Source: JAWKTM01 sp041399085
Lineage (GTDB): Bacteria; Planctomycetota; Planctomycetia; Pirellulales; Pirellulaceae
Direction of reading: 5' to 3'
Assembly: GCA_041399085.1 (NCBI GenBank)
Contig: JAWKTM010000007.1
Span: 124,001-188,000 of the forward strand
DNA length: 64,000 nucleotides
Shown here: positions 1-7,885 of the stretch, in pieces
Numbering within the stretch: the stretch's first letter is position 1
Layout: every line of letters begins with the position of its first letter
Program-made: the position numbers and the translations under genes
The notes under the pieces: generated by a model
What the model was told of the DNA's origin: nothing
What the model saw: the letters and a program-made list of their open reading frames with translations, nothing else
Database searches by the model: none

Positions 1-105
1 CGTAACGCCTGGTTTAATACATACGGCGCGCCGTTTGCCTAGAATGTCGCGACTTCTGTTGGCCCAATGTGGATTCGCCTGACCCAGTAGCGAGGAAATT
101 TCGAG

Positions 106-1224
106 ATGTTACATCGCATTGTCGTAGGTCTGCTGTTGACCTTGTTTCTGATTCCCGTCACCACGATCCGGGCGGCCGACGAAGCCGACTCGCGAGCGAT
201 CGAGCAAGCGGTCGCCAAGGGCATCAACTTTCTGAAGGTGAAGGGCCAAGCCGACGATGGCTCGTACAGCAGCTTTGCCGGAATTGGCCCGACGGCGTTG
301 GTCGCAACGGCGTTGCTGCGCAGCGGCGTATCGCCCGACGATCCGGCCGTCGCGAAGAGCTTGAAGTATTTGGAGAAGACCGTGCGCGAGGACGGCGGCT
401 TCTACGGCGAAGGTTCGACGCACCGCAATTACGAGACGTGCCTAACGATGTTGGCCCTTGCGGAAGCGAACCGCGATGGCCGATACGATTCGCTGTTGAA
501 GAAGGCCGAGTCGTTCGTCAAGGAATTGCAGTGGGATAAGGGCGAAGACCAGGACCCGTCGGATGTGGCTTACGGCGGGGCGGGCTATGGCCGCAGCAAG
601 CGTCCGGACTTGTCGAACACCAGCTTTATGATCGACGCACTGAAGGCGACCGGCAACGACTATAACGATGAAGCGATTCAGCGGGCGATCATCTTCATTT
701 CGCGCTGCCAGAACCTGGAAACCGAGCACAACACGACGGAGTTCGCGGCAAAGAACCCGGACGGCGGTTTCTACTATACGCCGGCGGCGGGCGGTTCCAG
801 CCAAGCGGGCGAGACCGACGCCGGCGGCTTGCGTAGCTACGGTTCGATGACTTACGCCGGTTTGAAGAGCATGATCTACGCGGGCGTCAAGCCGGACGAT
901 CCTCGTGTGAAGGCGGCCGTGGAATGGGTGCAAAAGCATTACAGCTTGGAAGAGAATCCCGGCATGGGCGATTCCGGCTTGTACTACTATTACCACTTGT
1001 TCGGCAAAGCGCTGGATGCCATCGGCCAAGAGCAGTTCACGGACGCTTCAGGCAAGACGCATCATTGGCGAGCCGAGTTGGCCAAGGAGCTCATCTCGCG
1101 TCAACAAGCCGACGGTTCGTGGGTGAACGAGAACTCTCGCTGGCTCGAGGGCGATGCGAATCTGGTGACCGGATACGCGTTGTTGGCCTTGACATATTGC
1201 CAACCGAAGGCAGAAGAGAAGTAA
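106..1224 (+). CDS. secreted prenyltransferase/squalene oxidase repeat protein
   Basis: A 372-residue protein with an N-terminal signal peptide (hydrophobic core GLLLTLFLIPVTTI, likely cleavage after IRAA). The body carries several prenyltransferase/squalene-oxidase type repeats: DGSYSSFAGIGPTALVATAL near residue 46, DGGFYGEG near 98, DGGFYYTP near 222 and a clear QW-like QQADGSW near 342. These form an alpha/alpha barrel in terpene cyclases and in many secreted planctomycete proteins of unknown substrate. I see no DxDD or DCTAE-type cyclase acid motif, so terpene cyclase activity is not supported. Start chosen at the ATG preceding the signal peptide, with GAGGAAA upstream. A hairpin follows the gene at about 1253-1282. 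The fold assignment is firm; the function is unknown. Confidence 0.85.
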   Translation: MLHRIVVGLLLTLFLIPVTTIRAADEADSRAIEQAVAKGINFLKVKGQADDGSYSSFAGIGPTALVATALLRSGVSPDDPAVAKSLKYLEKTVREDGGFYGEGSTHRNYETCLTMLALAEANRDGRYDSLLKKAESFVKELQWDKGEDQDPSDVAYGGAGYGRSKRPDLSNTSFMIDALKATGNDYNDEAIQRAIIFISRCQNLETEHNTTEFAAKNPDGGFYYTPAAGGSSQAGETDAGGLRSYGSMTYAGLKSMIYAGVKPDDPRVKAAVEWVQKHYSLEENPGMGDSGLYYYYHLFGKALDAIGQEQFTDASGKTHHWRAELAKELISRQQADGSWVNENSRWLEGDANLVTGYALLALTYCQPKAEEK

Positions 1225-1252
1225 ACATCACCGCAACACGACACGAATCCCG

Positions 1253-1290
1253 CCAAGAGCCGCGCATCGTCGCGGCTCTTGGTGTTTGTG
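1253..1290 (+). terminator. hairpin terminator candidate after the squalene-oxidase-fold gene
   Basis: Perfect 12-bp inverted repeat: ccaagagccgcg (1253-1264), a 6-nt loop, then cgcggctcttgg (1271-1282), followed by a modestly T-rich tgtttgtgg. It lies 28 nt past the stop codon. The U tract is weak, so this may be an imperfect intrinsic terminator or only an mRNA-stabilising hairpin. Confidence 0.55.
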
Positions 1291-1416
1291 GCGATCAACC
1301 GCTCTTGTCGATTGTCCGAGAGGTTCGTTAAATATCGGTAGAGTTTCGCGGGCCACGCCGTCGGTTGGCAAGCGATTTACCCGCATCGCATTGAATTTCT
1401 CTCGGAGCCGAATCGA

Positions 1417-1653
1417 ATGCCCCTGTACGAGTACACGTGTGAAGGTTGCCACGGCGATTTTGAGCTATTGGTTCGGGATCGCGAACAGCCGGCTTGCCCA
1501 GAATGCGGCGGCGTGCGGTTGCAGAAACGGTTAAGCGTACCAGCCGCTCCGGCGATTTCGGGCGCCAGTCTGCCGATGTGCGAACCACGGCCCAGCAGCG
1601 GCGGCTGTGGCCTGCCCCAATGCGGCAGCGGCGGCTGCATGGGAATGATGTAG
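1417..1653 (+). CDS. FmdB-family zinc ribbon protein
   Basis: A 78-residue protein opening MPLYEYTCEGCHGDFELL, the signature of the FmdB/CxxC_CxxC_SSSS putative regulatory family. It has paired CxxC knuckles (CEGC at residues 8-11 and CPEC at about 28-31) that should bind one zinc ion. The tail is rich in Ser, Gly and Cys (SSGGCGLPQCGSGGC), as is common in this family. Length is normal. No role has been fixed for the family; a regulatory or metal-handling role is usually assumed. Single gene, not obviously in an operon. Confidence 0.85.
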   Translation: MPLYEYTCEGCHGDFELLVRDREQPACPECGGVRLQKRLSVPAAPAISGASLPMCEPRPSSGGCGLPQCGSGGCMGMM

Positions 1654-1828
1654 CCAACGGGAGCTCGAGGCTCGGGAGAGCGAGGCTCGGGAGATCGAGG
1701 CTCCTGCCGAGTAATTCCCGCCGGTGATCGAGGCTCCTGCCGCGCCATCTTCACTTGAGCTTGCGGCTCTTCCCAGATGATTCGCTGTTCGAGTATCGAG
1801 GCTACCGTCGAGATATCCGCTGCCAAAT
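1654..1828. repeat. short tandem repeats, 'cgaggctcgggaga' type
   Basis: The spacer between the zinc-ribbon gene and the giant solenoid gene holds four or five tandem degenerate copies of a ~14-16 nt unit with core cgaggctc (about 1668-1740: gaggctcgggagag, gaggctcgggagat, gaggctcctgccg and so on). It lies between convergent genes. No gene or terminator with a T tract is visible. Confidence 0.6.
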
Positions 1829-4800
1829 CTATTCCCCTGCGGGCTTCCCTGTCGGCAACGGTTCGTTCTGGAAACGCTCGAGCTGCTGTTTGAGTTCCGT
1901 CGAACCGGGCGACAAGTCCACCGCCCGCATGGCATGCGTCACTGCTTGCTCACGATCGCCGCGTTGGAAATGAACCTCGGCCAGCGTGTCGACATAACCG
2001 CCGCTCTTCGGCTCCAGTTCGACCGCTTGCTCGGCGTGCCGCAGCGCTTCGTCCAGATGCCGATGGCTGCGAGCGTTGGCCCAAGCCAGATTGTTATGAG
2101 CATAAGCACACCGAGGATGTTGCTCGCAAATCGTCGTGTAATGCCTTCGGACACTTTCCAGAATTCGGTCCGTCCGATCGCGTTCTCCGGCCGCATCGAA
2201 CAACGGAGCCAACTCCTCCAGCACCTTCGCATCGCCGGGAACCAGTTCGAGCGCCGCCATCGCCTCTCGCTCGGCCGTTGCCGCGTCGCCGGAATCGAGC
2301 GCCGCGCGAGCCGCCAAACGATGCGTTTGAGCTGGCAAGCGAATGTAATAGCGATCATCCAACAAACGGAAGCTCGTGTGGAGATCAACCAACAAGTAAT
2401 GTTCCCACAAATCGACACGCTCGGCCGCCGAGAGGGCTTTGTCATTTTCGGCCAGCCAACGATTGGCGTCGTGCCATTGAAAGCTGCCCATCGGAGCCGT
2501 GCGAAGCTGCGAGCGGAACATGTCGAGCGCCGTGTCGTGCAAACCGGCCTGGTATAAGGCCACCGCCAAGTTGTGCATTGCCACCGCGTCGGCCGCCAGT
2601 GCCGTCGCGCGTCGCTTCAGCTCCGCGGCTCGCTCCGTTTCGCCGGCTCGCTCGCGCGCTTCGCCCGCCAAATACAGCCAGCCGAGTTGATCCCAGTTGG
2701 CTTGCCAGCCGGCCTCGTATCGCTCGGCGGCCTCGATCCAATCGCCTTCGTCGAATGCTCGTTTCGCCAGATCGATGGTCAGTTCTTCGAGCGATTGATT
2801 CGCGTGGTTGAATTCGTAGTGAGTGAACAACTCCGCGACCAAATCATGGCGCGATCGCTTCGCACACGTCTCCGACAATCCGAGCACGGTGGCGTTGCGT
2901 GTATACGGATGCATCGTCGCCAGTTCGTTCATCGACGCTCGGATCAGAGATTCAAATTGTTCGGGCGAATCCGAATCGTGCGGACTAAACAGACGCTCGA
3001 TCAATTGAGCGATCACGGCCTCGGGCGCGGGAGTCACTCCGTCGCGAACCGCTTCGATTTGCCGCATCTCTTCCGGGAAGAATTGCCACCGGGCGTCGCC
3101 GAGCTGACGGAGAACGTGATACCAGCCGCCCGCCTCTCGACTGCGTTGGGAAAACAGTTGCATGATGCCGAACGGTGGAACACTGTTGCCGAGATTCGAT
3201 TTTCCAATCGCCCGCCAGCCACGATCGCGTTCGCCCAGTCGAAACGCTTCTTGCGCGAGCTTCAACCAATACTGATGTTGGCCGTATTGGTAATGATTGT
3301 TCGCGGTGGTGTCGGACGGAGCGGCTTCGGCAATCGTCTCCAGCCAGTCCAACATCTTGAGCGCCTCGTCGCGATAACCGAGCAGATTTCGGAGCCGCAC
3401 CACGCGCAAGGCGAACTCGAAACGCCACAACGCCGCTTGCGCCTCGTCGTCCGCGCCGACCGGCAACGCGTCCAACCAAGCCTTGTCGATCTCGTTGCTT
3501 TCCGGCCAGTCGACCATTGCCAGCGCTTCGGCAAACTCCTTACGCTCGACCAACACATCGAACGCCCGCGCGGGCAGGGCTTTCTTCATCACGCGGAGCG
3601 CGGCTTGCGGACGGTCTTCCAGGAACAAAGCTTCGATGGCGTTGAACGCGCGGTCGCGGCCTTGCGGTTCAAGCATCGCCAGCCGCTCGATCTCGTCCAA
3701 CGTCTTGCCCAATGCTTCCCGTTGACCAGCCAAACGCTCGTAGGCGGATCGAATTCCTAACGCCGGAATTTTGGCTTGATCCGGATGGCCCGCGGTACCG
3801 CGCGTCGGCAAAGCGATCGGAGCCGAAACGAAATCCGGCTCACTCATCAAATGCAAAGTTCCGGCCCAATCACGTTGTTCGATCAGCAGTCCGCTCCACA
3901 AGGTGAATTGCTTGTGTTGCTTGGCCAACGCCAGAGCTCCCGCCAAATCCCCCTTCGCGCGGCGAGCGATAATGAGCAGATTCACGTCGAGAGCCGGCAA
4001 TTCTGGCTTCACTTCGTCGTCGCTAGAAGTCTTTCCATCGGGCTCACTGCCATCCGAATCCCCGTCTTCGGGAGCCTCGGCCGCTTGCTTCTCAAGCTGC
4101 TCGACACGTTCGTCGAACACTCCCGTGGCCAACCAGAACCTGACCAACGCATATCGTCCGTTGTCGTCGGTCGCTGCCGATTTCAGAATCGCTTCGGCCC
4201 GATCCCACTGGCTGTCGATCACTTCCCGTCCGAACTGGCCACTAATCGCTCGTTGGATCAACGATTTATAGTTCTGCCGATTCTGTTCGTTCGGACTCAG
4301 CTCGGCCAACGCCAAGAGCGCATCGGCATGACCCTGACTCAGCCACGCTTGGCGGAATCGCGCGTCACTCACGCGCGACGCGGCCTGCGTCGTCGTGTTG
4401 TCGTCGCCGATCGACTTGACGAACGATACTAGCCAATCGCAATGGTCGTGCTTCGCCAGCAATTCGGGTCCGGCACGGTACAACATCGGCTGAGTGATTG
4501 TCTGAAGCACCATCTGACGTTCGTTGTCGGGCGTGTCCTTGACGAGCTGTTCCAGCTCGTCCCACAGCTTGCCGGACTCCGCCAGGGACGTGAAAACCGG
4601 CACTGAACCGAGAAATCGAGAGCGCGGATACGTCCCAATTTTGCGCGACATTTCGAGCAGCATATCCTGGTGGCCCTGCTGCAAGAGATACATCAGCGCG
4701 GTTTCGTTTTGCGAGAGATTTTGGAAGAACTGATCTCGATTCGCGCCCGACACATCTCGCAGCGAAGCGACCAGTCGATCCAGGCCGCCATTGGCCTTCA

Positions 4801-7800
4801 TCTGTTCGTGCAACTTGGGCAACGACACCAGTTTGATGACCACCTGGGACTGCGCCGGCTCCTGACCACGCACGGCGTTCAGCAGGTCGTCGACGCGGTC
4901 GTGTTTTACCAGCCAATCCAAAACCTCCGCGTTGTTGGCGATGGCCTGAACGCGCTGCGCCCGCTGGCCTGCGTCCGGCTCGCTCAGCGCCGCGTCGAAG
5001 CACGCTCCGACGTGATTCTTCTCCACTAGGAAATTCAAAGCGGTCGACTTGTATAGCAACGCGGACAAGAGCTGCCGTCGGAAGTTGGCGTCTCCCTGCA
5101 CTTGGCACAAGGCGTAGTAGTCATCCATGAGCTGGTGTTCGATCATCCGCTCAAGCGACCGCGGTTCCTGCAACGCCTGCAGATAATTCATTCGCGATTG
5201 ATCGTGATCGATTTCCTTGGCCCAATCCAAAAGCTTGGGCAACTCCTTATCTCGCTCGAGCCGCTTCAGCACCATCTCCGATCGCACGAACTGCGACAAC
5301 ATCTGAGACCGCTGCCGTGCGTCCGATTCGTGGCTGATCCAATCGAGCAGCGGCTTGTACATGTCGTGCTTCATCAACGCGTCGATGCCATCCGAGCCGT
5401 TGAACAGATGCGTGCGGTAGCTCTGCCGTAGATTCGGGTCGTCGAACGATTCGCTCAGCTCAAACAGCAACGTCAACCTTTTCTTCTTCGCCAAGTATTC
5501 AATCACGGATGGCGTGGCGACGAAGCGGCCCAAATACTGCGCCCGATTCGACGGTTGTTCGTTGTCTTGGATCAGCTTGAGCAAGCCATCAAAATGACCG
5601 GCGTCCAACAGGATCTGAACCACGTTCGGTCGACCGCTGCCAAACGATTGAAACAGAACTTGCATGCCATAGCCGGCTTGGTCGGCGGCCAGCAACGCCA
5701 TGAGTTGGTCCAATTGCTGTTTGTCGCGTAACCGTTCGATCGCCTTGCCGTTGTAGACCAAGCGTTGCACGGCCATGCCCGCCGAGTAGCGATCCTTCGT
5801 TTCGAGCAACGGTTGGCAGATCTCCTTGAACTTGTCCTTGTCGATGATCGCTTCCATCAGCGGTTCGATGCCGAACGCCTGCTGATAGAAGTTGCGTTGA
5901 TTCCCGGCGTCCAGCTTCCCCGGCAAGCTCACGATCAGCTCCAATTTGCCGTCCTTGAGCAAACGCTCGATGGCCTTCGGATTCACGGCGAAGCTGGCGA
6001 ACAAGCGGGGGCGTTGGCTCTCATCCGGAAACTGCTCGGCCACACGGAAAAGCTGCTCGTACCGTCCATCCTCGATCAAGGCGTCGACGGCGGCCGACGA
6101 TGAAAACAGCGATTGCAGATACTGGCCGCGCGTGGCAACGTCCTGTTCCTGTTCGGCGAAAGCAAACAGATCCTCCAGACGCTTCTTCTGCTTGAGCACA
6201 TTCACGAAGTCGGCGACGCGGACCAGCATGCCCCAGCGGCGACCGCGATCCGCTTCGTCGCTGGCCTGGACGGCTTCGATCAACGCGTCGGCCTTGTCCT
6301 GCTTAATCAACAGGCTTACCGCCGCGAATTGAGACAGCAGCATGTCCATCAGCGGTTGTCGCTGGCCCGTGAACGGATCAGGCTTTTCCTCCGTGTCGTC
6401 CGCCTCGCGCTGTCGAGCGACCTCGAACGCGTCGAGTATCGCTTGGTCGAAGTCCTTCAATTCCGTTCGATTGCCGTAGGCCGCTAACCGCAAGGCGGCG
6501 TACGCTCGCCAGCGCCGATCGGGATCGCTGACGATATGCTCCCACAATGCCACATAGGATTTGTCGTTGACGAAATACCGGTAGAACCCGCCGCCGGCCA
6601 ACATCGAACCGATGTATTCGCGGCGCGTCGGCGCATCGAGATCGGCGAGCAGACTTCTCGCGAGCCCCTTGATCTTTTCGTCATTGCGATTCGACAGCAA
6701 ATGCGACATGAACAGCCGGGCCACCAACCGGCCGCGCTGCGTCGGATTCTCTTCTTCCCGAAGAAATTCAACCAGCTTTTCCAACCCCGGATCGCGCATC
6801 ACCGCGTCGATAAAGCCACTGTTTTGGAACAGCATCATGGCCAAGCGCAACTGGCCGTCGTCGTCCAATTTGTCCTGGCCGTATTTCCACAATTCGCGCC
6901 ATTGCTTGTTCGACACGACGATCGTCAACACTTGCTGGTTGCCGATCAGCCGCAACAGATTCTGCTCGCGTATGTTGGCCTGCGAGTGCTGTTCGGCCAC
7001 GGCCAACAAGAACGGCAACTGCTTCTGCTGGACCAAAGCCGTGACCGTTTCGTTGGACGACAACAGAGCCATGGTTAATTGGTATCGCTGGTTGTCGTCC
7101 TTTTCGTTCTCCAGCACCTTGAGAATCTGATCCAGCTCCTTTCGCTCGGCTAACCGCAATATCATTTTCGGCGCGAACAACAGTTGCGTGGTCATCTGGC
7201 GACGCCAGTTTGCATCCTGATCCGCGCCGACCGCATCGACCAACGCGGCAATGTTTTCCGACTCGATAAACTTGTCGACGACCATCGGATTGTTGATGAC
7301 CGACGTCAGCAGCGCTCGGCGCGTGTTCGCGTCCGGTTCCTTCCGCAACAATCGCGCGGCCGCCGCCAATCGCTCGCGCTGCAGCAGTTGTTGCACGACG
7401 TCGACCCGAGTCTGAGCGTCGCCCGACCGATATTGAGCGATCAGTCCGATCACGTCGCGTGGCGTACCGGGTAGGATGCCGTAGCTGAAGTCTTCAAGAA
7501 TTTGCCGAGCCCGCGAACGGACTTCAGCGTCGCGCCGCGTGGCGGCTTCCTGCAAAGCGGGCTCGGCCGCCAAGCCGAATTTCCACAGCGCTCGCGAAGC
7601 GATTTCGCGCGTGGTGAATCGAGGATCGCCGAGCTGCTCGATCGCTTTGGCAATCGCCGCCGCCTTTGCTTCGTCGACCTCCGAAGCGGCCGGCGTTTGC
7701 GTCGCGTTCACTCTCGCATTGCCGTCGCCCGCTCCCGCTTCGCCCGCCGTTTGGCCGACGGAACCCCCGGCCAACAGCACCGCGACTACCCAAGTTGTAA

Positions 7801-7804
7801 GCAT
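1829..7804 (-). CDS. giant secreted alpha-solenoid protein with 39-residue repeats and TPRs
   Basis: A 1991-residue protein. I place the start at 7804, not at the longer in-frame start at 7855, because the ATG there follows GAGGA with a 7-nt spacer and begins a signal peptide (MLTTWVVAVLLAGGSVGQT). An N-terminal HEAT segment of planctomycete type (LGDPRFTTREIASRAL) covers about residues 45-105. Residues ~143-1237 are about 28 tandem units of 38-41 residues, mostly exactly 39, with Leu3, Leu6, Leu/Phe7, Ala10, Asp15, Arg19, Leu26, Phe27, Val33 and Leu36 conserved. Examples start KELDQILKVLENEKD and KRLEDLFAFAEQEQD. An acidic linker follows (DGDSDGSEPDGKTSSDDE), then a TPR-like C-terminus (RHAEQAVELEPKSGGY). 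Last gene of the minus-strand run that starts at 14937. No catalytic domain is visible, so a periplasmic scaffold is likely. The 39-residue repeat is not one I recognise as a named family. Confidence 0.85.
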   Translation of the reverse strand: MLTTWVVAVLLAGGSVGQTAGEAGAGDGNARVNATQTPAASEVDEAKAAAIAKAIEQLGDPRFTTREIASRALWKFGLAAEPALQEAATRRDAEVRSRARQILEDFSYGILPGTPRDVIGLIAQYRSGDAQTRVDVVQQLLQRERLAAAARLLRKEPDANTRRALLTSVINNPMVVDKFIESENIAALVDAVGADQDANWRRQMTTQLLFAPKMILRLAERKELDQILKVLENEKDDNQRYQLTMALLSSNETVTALVQQKQLPFLLAVAEQHSQANIREQNLLRLIGNQQVLTIVVSNKQWRELWKYGQDKLDDDGQLRLAMMLFQNSGFIDAVMRDPGLEKLVEFLREEENPTQRGRLVARLFMSHLLSNRNDEKIKGLARSLLADLDAPTRREYIGSMLAGGGFYRYFVNDKSYVALWEHIVSDPDRRWRAYAALRLAAYGNRTELKDFDQAILDAFEVARQREADDTEEKPDPFTGQRQPLMDMLLSQFAAVSLLIKQDKADALIEAVQASDEADRGRRWGMLVRVADFVNVLKQKKRLEDLFAFAEQEQDVATRGQYLQSLFSSSAAVDALIEDGRYEQLFRVAEQFPDESQRPRLFASFAVNPKAIERLLKDGKLELIVSLPGKLDAGNQRNFYQQAFGIEPLMEAIIDKDKFKEICQPLLETKDRYSAGMAVQRLVYNGKAIERLRDKQQLDQLMALLAADQAGYGMQVLFQSFGSGRPNVVQILLDAGHFDGLLKLIQDNEQPSNRAQYLGRFVATPSVIEYLAKKKRLTLLFELSESFDDPNLRQSYRTHLFNGSDGIDALMKHDMYKPLLDWISHESDARQRSQMLSQFVRSEMVLKRLERDKELPKLLDWAKEIDHDQSRMNYLQALQEPRSLERMIEHQLMDDYYALCQVQGDANFRRQLLSALLYKSTALNFLVEKNHVGACFDAALSEPDAGQRAQRVQAIANNAEVLDWLVKHDRVDDLLNAVRGQEPAQSQVVIKLVSLPKLHEQMKANGGLDRLVASLRDVSGANRDQFFQNLSQNETALMYLLQQGHQDMLLEMSRKIGTYPRSRFLGSVPVFTSLAESGKLWDELEQLVKDTPDNERQMVLQTITQPMLYRAGPELLAKHDHCDWLVSFVKSIGDDNTTTQAASRVSDARFRQAWLSQGHADALLALAELSPNEQNRQNYKSLIQRAISGQFGREVIDSQWDRAEAILKSAATDDNGRYALVRFWLATGVFDERVEQLEKQAAEAPEDGDSDGSEPDGKTSSDDEVKPELPALDVNLLIIARRAKGDLAGALALAKQHKQFTLWSGLLIEQRDWAGTLHLMSEPDFVSAPIALPTRGTAGHPDQAKIPALGIRSAYERLAGQREALGKTLDEIERLAMLEPQGRDRAFNAIEALFLEDRPQAALRVMKKALPARAFDVLVERKEFAEALAMVDWPESNEIDKAWLDALPVGADDEAQAALWRFEFALRVVRLRNLLGYRDEALKMLDWLETIAEAAPSDTTANNHYQYGQHQYWLKLAQEAFRLGERDRGWRAIGKSNLGNSVPPFGIMQLFSQRSREAGGWYHVLRQLGDARWQFFPEEMRQIEAVRDGVTPAPEAVIAQLIERLFSPHDSDSPEQFESLIRASMNELATMHPYTRNATVLGLSETCAKRSRHDLVAELFTHYEFNHANQSLEELTIDLAKRAFDEGDWIEAAERYEAGWQANWDQLGWLYLAGEARERAGETERAAELKRRATALAADAVAMHNLAVALYQAGLHDTALDMFRSQLRTAPMGSFQWHDANRWLAENDKALSAAERVDLWEHYLLVDLHTSFRLLDDRYYIRLPAQTHRLAARAALDSGDAATAEREAMAALELVPGDAKVLEELAPLFDAAGERDRTDRILESVRRHYTTICEQHPRCAYAHNNLAWANARSHRHLDEALRHAEQAVELEPKSGGYVDTLAEVHFQRGDREQAVTHAMRAVDLSPGSTELKQQLERFQNEPLPTGKPAGE

Positions 7805-7885
7805 GTGATCGTCCTCGATTAGCACCCCACCGACTCTCTGGATCAATATACCCAAACTTGAGGTGGATGGGGCAAGTCTCTTCCG

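Noticed and set aside
1..105. Possible end of an upstream gene at the window edge
   Set aside because: No frame in the first 105 bases shows a convincing protein match; only short chance frames are present.
2573..3760. 395-codon plus-strand frame inside the giant solenoid gene
   Set aside because: Antisense shadow of a well supported minus-strand gene; Arg/Gln/His-rich product typical of the reverse strand of GC-rich coding sequence.
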